DNA from: Stigonema ocellatum SAG 48.90 = DSM 106950
GTDB lineage: Bacteria > Cyanobacteriota > Cyanobacteriia > Cyanobacteriales > Nostocaceae
Direction of reading: 5' to 3'
Assembly (NCBI GenBank): GCA_016903675.1
Contig: JADQBA010000021.1
Coordinates: forward strand, 1 to 64,000
DNA length: 64,000 nucleotides
Shown piece after piece: positions 45,652-54,368 of the stretch; the first letter of the stretch is position 1; every line of letters begins with the position of its first letter. The notes under the pieces were generated by a model, which was given only the letters and a program-made list of their open reading frames with translations, ran no database searches and was not told where the DNA came from. Made by a program: the position numbers and the translations under genes.

Positions 45652-46090
45652 CCCAGGTATTCGTGATGAAAATTTAATAGCAGCTAGCTTAGCCAGACCT
45701 AAACACCTGTGGAGTTATGGAGAACCGACACCTACTCTATTTGATTTAGCAGCAGCTTATGGTTATGGACTAGCTAAAAATCATGGTTTCATAGATGGAA
45801 ATAAAAGGGTAGCTTTCGTAGCAATGGCTACCTTTATTGACTTAAATGAATATTCCTTTAATGCACCTGAAGAGGAAGTGGTAGTAATGATGTTGCCATT
45901 AGCTTCAGACAAAGAAAGTCAAGAAACAATAGCAACGTGGCTAGAAAAATATTCAGTTAAACAAGAAAGAGTGAAAATAAACAGACATTTTAGGATTACG
46001 AGGGTGCATCTTCGTGATTTGCACCCTCGTGAGGTGAGCGATCGCCTCATGTTTAACAGCAAGCACCAGCGTAAGAGCCGTCTTAGTTGA
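45652..46090 (+). pseudogene. Doc-family (Fic/death-on-curing) toxin, N-terminally truncated
   Basis: In frame from about 45656 the translation reads GIRDENLIAASLARPKHLWS, then AAAYGYGLAKNHGFIDGNKR, the Fic/Doc catalytic motif (H-x-F-x-D-G-N-K-R), and EEEVVVMMLPLASDKESQET. The 40 or so N-terminal residues normal for the family are missing, replaced by repeat DNA at 45581-45650, and no start codon precedes the catalytic helix. The C-terminus is also extended past SVKQE through an inverted repeat (cgagggtgca...tgcaccctcg). No antitoxin gene is visible. An inactive relic of a type II toxin-antitoxin system. Confidence 0.8.
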
Positions 46091-46373
46091 CAAATGGACA
46101 AAACTAAACCATTTATGTCTCGAAAATATTTTCAAAAAACATCTGTCATGATAAAAATTGGTTAATTCTTCATAAGAATCGTCAGATTTTTGTGCATTCC
46201 TGCGGATGATTGGTCAGCCATTGAGGTAAGGCAAATTGATAGGATACTGCCTTGGCAACTAGAAGGATTTATTGTATTATAATTTATGGCTTAGCAACAG
46301 AGGCGTCCAAACTTATACTCAGACGCTGTCAACAGTGAGATTGGTACTACTTGTCATTTTCAGGAGAAGAACA

Positions 46374-46634
46374 ATGTCAAACGTCGATATTATCCGCGCT
46401 TGGAAAGATGAAAACTACCGTAATAGTTTGAGTGATGAGCAGCATTCTCTATTGCCGAAAAACCCAGCAGGTATGATTGAACTGTCAGATGAAGAGATGG
46501 AATCTATAGTAGGTGGCTACAAAAAGGGATTGGGTGGTCTTGGCACGGGGACGGGAACTACTGGGGGTTTGTGTAATGGCTGTTGCTTTGCTCTCACTTG
46601 TATTATTCCACCAGACCTGAATAGGGGTCAGTAG
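46374..46634 (+). CDS. lanA: Class II lanthipeptide precursor, mersacidin/lichenicidin leader family
   Basis: An 86-residue precursor with a strong ribosome-binding site (AGGAGAAG, five bases before ATG). The leader MSNVDIIRAWKDENYRNSLS continues to LPKNPAGMIELSDEEMESIVGG, a classic mersacidin/lichenicidin-type leader ending in double Gly at residues 47-48. The predicted 38-residue core starts YKKGLGGLG and contains five Thr, no Ser and four Cys (GTGTGTTGGLCNGCC, then TC near position 28). It would be dehydrated and cyclised by the LanM encoded next, giving methyllanthionine rings only. An in-frame upstream ATG at 46272 lacks such a signal. A MITE with a large hairpin separates it from lanM. 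Confidence 0.92.
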   Translation: MSNVDIIRAWKDENYRNSLSDEQHSLLPKNPAGMIELSDEEMESIVGGYKKGLGGLGTGTGTTGGLCNGCCFALTCIIPPDLNRGQ

Positions 46635-46635
46635 C

Positions 46636-46773
46636 CTAGTAGTCTGCCAGCCGAACTTTGATAGGTTTGTAGTTGCGCTGTCTTCGCATAGAACCCGCGA
46701 TTTTATGCGAAGACAGCGCAACTACGAACGAACTAAGAAATTACCTGTCAAAGTTGAACTGGTGGACTACTAG
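46636..46773. mobile_element. MITE with 29-bp TIRs and 22-bp internal hairpin between lanA and lanM
   Basis: Left end TAGTAGTCTGCCAGCCGAAC (continuing tttgatagg) and the complement of the right end, TAGTAGTCCACCAGTTCAAC (continuing tttgacagg), agree at 23 of 29 positions. TA lies at both outer edges. Inside is a perfect 22-bp stem: GTAGTTGCGCTGTCTTCGCA plus ta (46669-46690) with its complement at 46704-46725, loop 13 bases. It begins two bases after the lanA stop codon. Confidence 0.8.
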
Positions 46774-46821
46774 TACTCTGGTATATAGCCTCAACAATTT
46801 ATCAATCGGGAGACTATTACT

Positions 46822-49800
46822 GTGGTTCAATCGCTCTTTAATAATTCTGCTTGGTATCGGGCTGCTACCTTAAAAGAACGCATTAAATCTCTACATAACA
46901 AGTCAGACTTAATTCTTCATTCATCTGATGCTGCTAAACAAAAGTTAAAGCAATGGAAATTACAACCTCCATTCACAAACACTTCTGAATCTGAGTTTGC
47001 TCAACGTCTTGCAATAGATGAAATAACTGAGAATGAGTTACTTTATCTTCTGAGTGAACCATCTGAGACTGCTCAAAATCATTTTGCCGAGACACCATCA
47101 TGGTTAATAGAAATTGAGCGAGCATTTTCCGCAACTCCCCATACTCAAATACTGCCTTCTCCAGAGTCATTGCCAGAAACAAAGATGGCTGGCTTAATGT
47201 ACATCATTGAACCGCTCATTATTCAAGGCTACAAACGCTTGAATGAGGGCATCGAAACTCTTTTACCTAGTAGCTCCGACTTGCCTTTTGATACCAGTCA
47301 AATCCGAAATATATTGTTTGCGAATTTGCCAATGCAATTGGTTGGCAAGTTAAGTCGCACCATGGTTTTAGAACTCCATGTAGCACGGCTACAAGGAAAA
47401 TTAACAGGACATACCCCCCAAGAGCGATTTGAAAGTTTTTTAAAACTTCTGCGACAGGGCGATACAGCAATTTCCCTATTACAAGAGTATCCAGTTTTAG
47501 CCCGTCAAATGCTGATTGCTATTGAAAACTGGGTCACTTTTAGTCTGGAATTTCTCCAACATCTATGTGCCGATTGGGATGAAATCTGCTCAACATTTAG
47601 TCCCGATGAAAATCCTGGTTTACTGATAGAGTTAAAGGGAGGAGTTGGAGATACTCATCAGGGTGGTCGTTCTGTTCTTATAGCCAAGTTTAGTTCCGGC
47701 TTTCAAGTGGTTTATAAACCAAGAACTCTAGCCGTTGATGTTCATTTTCAGGAACTTCTTAACTGGATTAACAACCGAGGGAATCACCCACCATTCCGGA
47801 CGCTGAAAATCCTTGAGCGCGGTACTTATGGTTGGGTTGAATTTGTCAGTGCCTCTGGTTGTTCTTCAACAGAAGAAATCGAGTTATTCTATCAACGTCA
47901 AGGTGGATATCTAGCAATTTTGTACGTGCTAGAGGCGACAGATTTTCACTCAGAAAACTTAATTGCTGTAGGGGAACACCCTATTTTAGTTGACTTGGAA
48001 GCACTATTTCATCCACGCGCTGAGGGAGATGACCTAACCAAGTCAGATGAACTGGCAAGCTATAGAATATTTTCTTCGGTTGTGCGTGTTAATTTGCTAC
48101 CGCAGCGTTTGTTATCTAACGAAGGATATGAAGGGATTGATATCAGTGGTTTAGCGGCAAAAGAAGGTCAACTTAGCCCAAACAAAATCCCTTACTTAAA
48201 AAACGTAGGTACAGATGAGCTTGAGGTTGACCGTCGGCAAATAAAAACATCAGGAACGGAACATTTACCAAATTTAAATAATTTTGATGTGAATGCAATC
48301 AACCACACAGAAGCAGTTGTTACTGGATTTACGAACATTTACCGATTGCTTTTGCAACATCGGGATGATCTGCTGGCAGAAAATAGTCCTTTGAGTTGCT
48401 TTGCGGAAGATGAGGTGCGTGTAGTCATGCGTTCGACTCGCTTCTACAGTTTGTTGTTGACAGAGAGTTTTCATCCTGACGTTTTACGCGATGCTCTTGA
48501 TCGCGATCGCCTGTTCGAGCGACTTTGGTATGGCATCGATTATAGTTCTATGAGTGCGAAAATAATCCCTTCCGAGCGCGAACAGTTATGGCAGGGAGAC
48601 ATTCCTATCTTCAAGACACGTCCATTTTCGCGAGATTTATGGATCGCTGCTGACGAGAAGCTGGTTGATTTTTTTGACCTCCCAAGTATGAATTTAGTTC
48701 GGCGTCGCTTGCAACAAATGAGCGAAGAAGATTTGTCCCAGCAGCTATGGTTTACTCGTGCTTCTATCAGCACTCTTGCTATGGGAGATGAGCAAGCACT
48801 CATGCCATCTTACCATATAACTGAACCCCAGACACAAGCTACTCGCGAACAACTTTTAGCAGCCGCCTGCTCCATAGGAGATAGGCTGGAGTGGTTGGCA
48901 ATACGTGGTGAAGAAGATGTTACTTGGATTGGTTTATCTCTGATAAATGACAGCTACTGGTCTTTAGTTCCTCTGGATGTGGATCTTTATAATGGAGTTC
49001 CTGGAGTTGCACTGTTTTTAGCTTATCTCGGCAAGCTCTCTCGAGAAGTACGCTACACTGAACTGGCGCGATCAGCACTTTCCACAGTTCGATATCAAAT
49101 AGAACAAAGAAAAAACAAAATGACAGTTCTTGGCTTTGGGGGATGGGGTGGAGTTATCTATGGGATGACACAACTCAGCGTCCTTTGGAATCAACCACAA
49201 TTGTTAGATGAAGCCGAAGAGATTGTTGAGCTTTTGCCAGAACTAATTAACAAGGATGACCGACTAGATATTATCGGCGGTGCAGCAGGCTGTATTGGCG
49301 CTCTAGTAAATTTATATCATTGTCGAGCCTCTTCAAAAACTCTCGCTGCTGCTATTGAGTGTGGCGATCGCCTAATTGCTCAAGCCAAACTTCTAGATCA
49401 GGGTATTGGTTGGTTGCAATTTGGACCAAAAGGTACTGGAGAAAAACCTCTAGCTGGATTCTCTCACGGTGGGGCTGGAATGGCATGGGCGTTACTAAAA
49501 GTGTTTGCACTCTCACAGGAACAGCGCTTTCTCAAAGCCGCACTGGATGCGATCGCCTACGAACGCAGTCTTTTCTCTCGACAACTTGGAAATTGGCGCG
49601 ATTTGCGCGGGGATGAGAGTAAAAGTGGATTTATGACAGCATGGTGCAATGGCGCAACAGGAATTGGACTGGCGCGATTGGATTCTCTTGACTATCTGGA
49701 TGATGCTAACATTCGTTTCGAGATTGACACCGCCTTACAAACAACTCTGGCTTACGGCTTTGGTAACAACCACTCTCTATGTCACGGAGATTTGGGAAAT

Positions 49801-50040
49801 CTAGATTTGTTTGTGGAAGCTAACTTAAGGTTCAATGATTCCTCCTACAAAGCTGACATTGATCGCCTTACCAGTATCATTCTCGAAAGCATCAATAAGT
49901 ACGGATGGCTGTGTGGCGTTCCTTTAGGAGTTGAAACACCTGGACTGATGACAGGATTGGCAGGAATAGGCTATGGATTGCTTAGACTTGCACAACCGGA
50001 ACTAGTTCCCTCAGTCCTCATGCTCCAGGCAATTAGGTAA
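46822..50040 (+). CDS. lanM: Type 2 lanthipeptide synthetase LanM
   Basis: A 1072-residue bifunctional enzyme that dehydrates Ser/Thr and then cyclises Cys onto them. N-terminal dehydratase: GGVGDTHQGGRSVLIAKF, VVYKPRTLAVDVHFQELL with the kinase-like Lys, LEATDFHSENLIA and VDLEALFHP with acidic residues. C-terminal LanC-like cyclase (from about residue 720): FSHGGAGMAWALL, AWCNGATGIGL and SLCHGDLGNLDLF, giving the Cys, Cys and His zinc ligands. Start is GTG at 46822 with GGGAG upstream. Full length and intact. No LanT exporter/protease or immunity gene is visible nearby, so export would need genes elsewhere. Confidence 0.96.
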   Translation: MVQSLFNNSAWYRAATLKERIKSLHNKSDLILHSSDAAKQKLKQWKLQPPFTNTSESEFAQRLAIDEITENELLYLLSEPSETAQNHFAETPSWLIEIERAFSATPHTQILPSPESLPETKMAGLMYIIEPLIIQGYKRLNEGIETLLPSSSDLPFDTSQIRNILFANLPMQLVGKLSRTMVLELHVARLQGKLTGHTPQERFESFLKLLRQGDTAISLLQEYPVLARQMLIAIENWVTFSLEFLQHLCADWDEICSTFSPDENPGLLIELKGGVGDTHQGGRSVLIAKFSSGFQVVYKPRTLAVDVHFQELLNWINNRGNHPPFRTLKILERGTYGWVEFVSASGCSSTEEIELFYQRQGGYLAILYVLEATDFHSENLIAVGEHPILVDLEALFHPRAEGDDLTKSDELASYRIFSSVVRVNLLPQRLLSNEGYEGIDISGLAAKEGQLSPNKIPYLKNVGTDELEVDRRQIKTSGTEHLPNLNNFDVNAINHTEAVVTGFTNIYRLLLQHRDDLLAENSPLSCFAEDEVRVVMRSTRFYSLLLTESFHPDVLRDALDRDRLFERLWYGIDYSSMSAKIIPSEREQLWQGDIPIFKTRPFSRDLWIAADEKLVDFFDLPSMNLVRRRLQQMSEEDLSQQLWFTRASISTLAMGDEQALMPSYHITEPQTQATREQLLAAACSIGDRLEWLAIRGEEDVTWIGLSLINDSYWSLVPLDVDLYNGVPGVALFLAYLGKLSREVRYTELARSALSTVRYQIEQRKNKMTVLGFGGWGGVIYGMTQLSVLWNQPQLLDEAEEIVELLPELINKDDRLDIIGGAAGCIGALVNLYHCRASSKTLAAAIECGDRLIAQAKLLDQGIGWLQFGPKGTGEKPLAGFSHGGAGMAWALLKVFALSQEQRFLKAALDAIAYERSLFSRQLGNWRDLRGDESKSGFMTAWCNGATGIGLARLDSLDYLDDANIRFEIDTALQTTLAYGFGNNHSLCHGDLGNLDLFVEANLRFNDSSYKADIDRLTSIILESINKYGWLCGVPLGVETPGLMTGLAGIGYGLLRLAQPELVPSVLMLQAIR

Positions 50041-50202
50041 TTATATCACGTGAGGATAAGCAAATGCAAAAACCTTAGAACAACTGTATCCTTTCTATTC
50101 TGCAACGCCCGAAATTTTATGACTTCAGGTACAGGCAAGTGTTTTTACAAGTTTGGAACAATTATTAGCGTTAGTTTTTATTCTTAAAGGCATCTATATA
50201 AT

Positions 50203-50502
50203 ATGGTCATCCGTTTTCCAATCATCGCAGCCACCTTTATGGCTACCAGCCTTAGTCTAGGTATGCTTGGAAGCAAAGCTGACCCAGCTTATGCTCAAAA
50301 TGTAATCACTTGTGAAAGCCAAAGTAATCAGAGGAATACCTGTCCGATAGATAGAGGAAGCAGAGTCAGGTTTATCAGGCAATTGTCTGATCGCAGTTGT
50401 AGAGGAAATTGGGGCTATGGCAGAAACCGTATTTGGGTGAGGAATGGTTGTCGGGGAGAATTCTCAGTTCGCGATCGCGGATATAACAGATATTACAGAT
50501 AG
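50203..50502 (+). CDS. Secreted DUF3011-like small protein
   Basis: A 99-residue protein with a signal peptide (FPIIAATFMATSLSLGMLGS, cleavage near AYA-QN). The mature part has four Cys in a pattern like DUF3011 lectin-like proteins: ITCESQSN, TCPIDRGSRVRFIRQLSD, SCRGNWGYGRNRIWVRNGCR. A basic Tyr/Arg-rich tail ends the protein. It lies 160 bases after lanM on the same strand but without clear coupling. A structural or surface role is likely; a link with the lanthipeptide is possible but unproven. Confidence 0.85.
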   Translation: MVIRFPIIAATFMATSLSLGMLGSKADPAYAQNVITCESQSNQRNTCPIDRGSRVRFIRQLSDRSCRGNWGYGRNRIWVRNGCRGEFSVRDRGYNRYYR

Positions 50503-50639
50503 CGCAGCTAATTGTTCATTGCCTGTTTTTTAAGTAAGTCGTGTGAATAAACACAACTGTCTCTTAGGGCTTGCGTGTGGTTGTAGGGGCTAGTCCTATA
50601 TATGTTCGTTGAAAGCAGGCCCACAGGCGGCGCACCACC

Positions 50640-50828
50640 TTATATCTTGCACCTCTAAGTAGAAACCACAAATAACCAAATAAGGAGTCATAAAATTGAC
50701 ATTAATTTCAAAACTCATTTAGTCCTCTTTTAGAGGACTTATGCTATTAGCATGGGACTTCAAGTCCCATGCGGATATGGGCACTGAGTTATTTTTTTGA
50801 TGTACTGCCAGGCTGGTGCAAGATGTGA
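50640..50828 (-). mobile_element. MITE copy B, 14-bp TIRs, ACCACC target duplication
   Basis: The ends TTATATCTTGCACC and TCACATCTTGCACC (complement of the right end) match at 12 of 14 positions. ACCACC occurs immediately outside each end (50634-50639 and 50829-50834), a 6-base target duplication. The interior has the hairpins AGTCCTCTTTTAGAGGACT and GCATGGGACTTCAAGTCCCA plus TGC. The element interrupts a dispersed repeat whose uninterrupted form is seen at about 5780-5810. It is homologous to 18370-18580. Confidence 0.85.
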
Positions 50829-50834
50829 ACCACC

Positions 50835-50915
50835 CGCTATAAACGGAACAAACACTGTCTTTTCCCCCTACACCCCCACACCCCCACACCCCCACACCCC
50901 TGTGTTTCTTGATGT
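50835..50915. repeat. Continuation of dispersed repeat plus CCCCCACACC array
   Basis: cgctataaacggaacaaaca is followed by several ccccacacc units and ends cacccctgtgtttcttga. It is the right half of the repeat split by the MITE. The left half lies at about 50576-50639 (gcttgcgtgtggttgtaggg...gcgcaccacc). Confidence 0.75.
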
Positions 50916-50924
50916 GAAATCAAC

Positions 50925-53102
50925 TCATCGCTGTACGGATAAATCAGCCTGTTTTAGCGGGTGGTATTCCTCCTTGATGTAGTAGTAGCTGTGGTTTGTA
51001 TTTTTAGGAATCACTGCATTAACCACTTGTCCGAGGACATTCTGACCAGATTTTTCCAAAAATTCTCTAGCAGCAGCAGCATCAACAGAATCAACTACAC
51101 CAGGACGAACTACTAACAAAACACCGTCAGCCATTTGACCGAGAGTCGCCGCATCAGCTCCAACGTTTAATGAGGGAGCATCAATAATTATGAAGTCGTA
51201 GTTGGCAGCAAAACTTTGAATCAAGGCAGCCATGCGTTTTGAGTCTAACAGAGATGCAGGACTTGGAGGCACTACTCCACTGGGGAGGACATCTAAATTA
51301 TCCATGACTGTTTTGACAGATGTCCTGACTTCTGCCTGCCCAACAATGATATTACTGAGACCTTCACTATTAGGCAGATTCCAAATTCGATGTTGAACTG
51401 GACGATGCAAATCCCCATCTACCAGTAAAACTTTACACTCCATCTGCGCTATTGCTATAGCTAAATTGGCAGCTACTGTTGATTTACCTTCTCTGGGTAC
51501 AGAACTAGTGACGACCATGATTTTTAACTCTTTGTCGGCACTCATAAACCTCAAATTCGCTCGTAGCATCCGGTAAGCTTCACTAATGGGAGAGCGAGGA
51601 GTGTCTCTCACCACAAGTCTTTCGCTATAAAGCTCTGATTCTTCATCGCCATCAGTAAATTTTTGAGACTTGTTAAAGTTCGGAATAACCCCCAATAAAG
51701 TTAATCCCAGTAATTCCTTCGCCTCATCAACAGTCTTGATTGATTTATCTCTTGCTTCCAAAATATACATAGTTGCCAAAGCAGCCAAGCCAGCAATTAA
51801 GCCTGCACTTAGGTACGAAACCGTAGCAGAAGAAATGGGTTCTTCAGGAACTTGAGCAGCAGATATAATGCGGGCGTTACCTACATTCTGATTTTCTACG
51901 ATGCGACTTTCTTGTAGTTTTTGTAGCAGCAGAGCATAGGTAGATTGGGAGGCTTGAAGCTGACGTTCTAACTCCCGTTGTTGTTGCTCCAATCTCGGCA
52001 ACACCTTAAGTCTTTGTCTGTAGTTAGTTTGTAATTTAGATAAAACACTCAGTTCACTTACTAAACCCAGATGGGTTGACTCTAATTCCACAAGCTTTGC
52101 ACTCAGTGTTTCTTGCAGTCCTCCAATTTGCAAGTTGCCATTAAATTTTGATTTAGGGGTTCCCGCAACCTCTGTTATTCGCTTTTTTAGTATTCCTCTT
52201 AAAGCTGCTAACTTGCTTTCTAAAGCAATGATGTCAGGATGGTTGTTCTGAAAAACAGTTTTCCTGCTTGCAATTTGAGACTCTAGCTGCTGAACTTCTT
52301 TGAGTATATCTTGCACCCCCGCAGACTGACTGAGAGAAGTCATAGTTACCGCCTGCTGGGAGTTCATATTCAATCGGTTACGGATGGCTTGAGACTGAGC
52401 ATTGACATCGGCAATTCTAGATTGAGAGGCACTAATTTTATTCTGCAATTCGGTAATTATTTCCACTGCTTTAGTTGCTTCTTCTGGCAAGACAACAATC
52501 TCGTTTTTTTCTTTGAACTCGCGTAGCTTAGCTTCTGCTTTGCGGACAACTAATTCGGCTGTCGGCAACTGTTTCTCTATAAATTTGCGGGCAGATGTGA
52601 CTTCTGCTCTATGGAAAAAGATGTTCTGGTCTAAATAGACTTGCATCAAAGTATTAACAACCTCTGCTGATGTTTTAGGGTTTTTATCTTTGTAAGAAAC
52701 CTGTAGAACATCGCTTCCCTTAACTTCTTTAGTTGCCAATCGTTTAAGAAATTCCTTCGATTTTAGGCGTTCCCCTTTGTTGTTTTTTAGGTTGAGTTGG
52801 TTGATAGTCTTTTCCACAACAGGGGCAGAACGTATAATTTCTGCCTCTGTATTTAGAGGATTACTTTTATCATGTACCAGTGGTTGTAACTTGCCGACTT
52901 CGGTTCCTACTCCCGTTAGGGAAGAAATCGTGTTATTTTGGAACGACAGTTTCCCTTCTGCTTCATAAGAGGGCTTTCTCAGAGATAAAGCCAGCGATGA
53001 TATCAAGAAAACAGAGACAAATATTCCTAAACCAGACAACCCACGGCGCTTGAGTAATTGCCAATATTTATCAAAAATTACAACAGATTCTTGTGTTTCC
53101 AT
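50925..53102 (-). CDS. Wzc-like polysaccharide co-polymerase with tyrosine autokinase domain
   Basis: A 725-residue inner-membrane protein controlling capsule or exopolysaccharide chain length and export. N-terminal Wzz domain with a first membrane helix (LGIFVSVFLISSLALSL), a long periplasmic coiled-coil region (residues of about 150-420), and a second helix (LSAGLIAGLAALATMYIL). The cytoplasmic BY-kinase has Walker A VPREGKSTVAANLA, Walker A' KVLLVDGDLHRP and Walker B FIIIDAPSLNVGADAAT. Tyrosines near the end (SYYYIKEEYH) form the autophosphorylation cluster. It is the last gene of the minus-strand polysaccharide cluster. Confidence 0.94.
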   Translation of the reverse strand: METQESVVIFDKYWQLLKRRGLSGLGIFVSVFLISSLALSLRKPSYEAEGKLSFQNNTISSLTGVGTEVGKLQPLVHDKSNPLNTEAEIIRSAPVVEKTINQLNLKNNKGERLKSKEFLKRLATKEVKGSDVLQVSYKDKNPKTSAEVVNTLMQVYLDQNIFFHRAEVTSARKFIEKQLPTAELVVRKAEAKLREFKEKNEIVVLPEEATKAVEIITELQNKISASQSRIADVNAQSQAIRNRLNMNSQQAVTMTSLSQSAGVQDILKEVQQLESQIASRKTVFQNNHPDIIALESKLAALRGILKKRITEVAGTPKSKFNGNLQIGGLQETLSAKLVELESTHLGLVSELSVLSKLQTNYRQRLKVLPRLEQQQRELERQLQASQSTYALLLQKLQESRIVENQNVGNARIISAAQVPEEPISSATVSYLSAGLIAGLAALATMYILEARDKSIKTVDEAKELLGLTLLGVIPNFNKSQKFTDGDEESELYSERLVVRDTPRSPISEAYRMLRANLRFMSADKELKIMVVTSSVPREGKSTVAANLAIAIAQMECKVLLVDGDLHRPVQHRIWNLPNSEGLSNIIVGQAEVRTSVKTVMDNLDVLPSGVVPPSPASLLDSKRMAALIQSFAANYDFIIIDAPSLNVGADAATLGQMADGVLLVVRPGVVDSVDAAAAREFLEKSGQNVLGQVVNAVIPKNTNHSYYYIKEEYHPLKQADLSVQR

Positions 53103-53152
53103 AATCTATAAATCAATTTTCAATCTATGTTCAGTTTGTCATTTGTATGTTG

Positions 53153-54298
53153 TTATATATTGCTGCTATTCTTCTGGTGAACTACAGAAATCGCACCAAT
53201 GACTCTCTCTAAATCTTCTATTGTGAGATTAGAACCAGAAGGCAAGCAAAGACCGTGTGCGAATAAGTCTTCAGCGACTGCACCTCCAATACATTCACAT
53301 TCAGCAAACACAGGTTGTAGGTGCAATGGCTTCCACACAGGACGAGCTTCAATTTGCTGTTCGGCAAGTGCTACGCGGATTTGTTCTCGATCTGCACCAA
53401 ACGCTTCAGGGTCTATTGTCAGGCAAGTAAGCCAGCGGGTAGCACGTCCAAAAGTGGCTTCTGGCATGAATTCTACTCCAGGCAGATTTCCCAAAGCAGA
53501 GGCATAAATTTCAAAGTTGCGTCGTCTAGCTGCCACACGATCGCTCAAAACACGCAATTGACCGCGACCAATACCAGCCAAAACGTTACTGAGGCGATAG
53601 TTGTACCCTATTTGTGAGTGTTGGTAATGAGGAGCGGGATCGCGTGCTTGGGTTGCTAAGAAACGGGCTTTCGCCACGAGTTGTGGTTCGTCGGAAACCA
53701 ACATCCCGCCGCCAGAGGTAGTGATAATTTTATTGCCATTGAAGGAGTAAATACCAATGCGTCCGAATGTTCCAGGGGAACGCCCTTTGTAGGTAGCGCC
53801 TAAAGATTCGGCTGCATCTTCTATTAAGGGAATCTCATAGTGATTGCAAACTTCTAAGATGGGATCGATATCAGCACTTTGACCATACAGATGTACTACC
53901 ACAACGGCTTTGGGTAATTTGCCAATGCGTGCGCGGTTTAAGAGTGCTTCCCGCAACAAATCGGAATTCATATTCCAAGTGTTGCGATCGCTATCAATAA
54001 AAACTGGTTTTGCCCCAAGATAAGTAATTGGGTTGGCAGTTGCAGCAAAAGTCAGAGTTGAACAAAACACTTCATCCCCATACTCAACGCCAACTAATTG
54101 TAAAGCCAAATGAAGAGCCGCTGTACCAGAACTGACAGCAGCTGCATGACCAGCGCCAGTAACTTGACAAAATTCTTGCTCGAAAGCATCGATATGGGGA
54201 CCAACAGGGGCGATCCAGTTGGTGTCAAAGGCAACTTTGACAAATTCTAGTTCGCGATCGCCCATGTGGGGTGTTGAGAGGAGAATTGATTTATCCAT
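53153..54298 (-). CDS. DegT/DnrJ/EryC1/StrS family aminotransferase
   Basis: A 381-residue PLP-dependent enzyme of the sugar aminotransferase family. Cofactor-binding regions are AAAVSSGTAALHLALQLVG, LIEDAAESLGATYKGR (Asp contacting the pyridine) and YSFNGNKIITTSGGGML with the Schiff-base lysine. C-terminal YNYRLSNVLAGIGRGQL is conserved. It most likely puts an amino group on a nucleotide keto-sugar that becomes part of the polysaccharide, possibly a bacillosamine-type sugar. Part of the EPS cluster. Confidence 0.94.
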   Translation of the reverse strand: MDKSILLSTPHMGDRELEFVKVAFDTNWIAPVGPHIDAFEQEFCQVTGAGHAAAVSSGTAALHLALQLVGVEYGDEVFCSTLTFAATANPITYLGAKPVFIDSDRNTWNMNSDLLREALLNRARIGKLPKAVVVVHLYGQSADIDPILEVCNHYEIPLIEDAAESLGATYKGRSPGTFGRIGIYSFNGNKIITTSGGGMLVSDEPQLVAKARFLATQARDPAPHYQHSQIGYNYRLSNVLAGIGRGQLRVLSDRVAARRRNFEIYASALGNLPGVEFMPEATFGRATRWLTCLTIDPEAFGADREQIRVALAEQQIEARPVWKPLHLQPVFAECECIGGAVAEDLFAHGLCLPSGSNLTIEDLERVIGAISVVHQKNSSNI

Positions 54299-54368
54299 TA
54301 GCTTTCTCTCGGTTATTGTGTAGTTTGCTATTGAGTAATTTGCATTTATGGGGTAAACTCAAGATTAT

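Noticed and set aside
50041..50640. LanT exporter or immunity gene after lanM
   Set aside because: The only gene is a short secreted DUF3011-like protein; no ABC transporter or C39 peptidase motifs are present.
52305..52320. tatatcttgcacc match to the MITE terminus
   Set aside because: It lies inside the intact Wzc coding sequence with no second end nearby, so it is a chance match.
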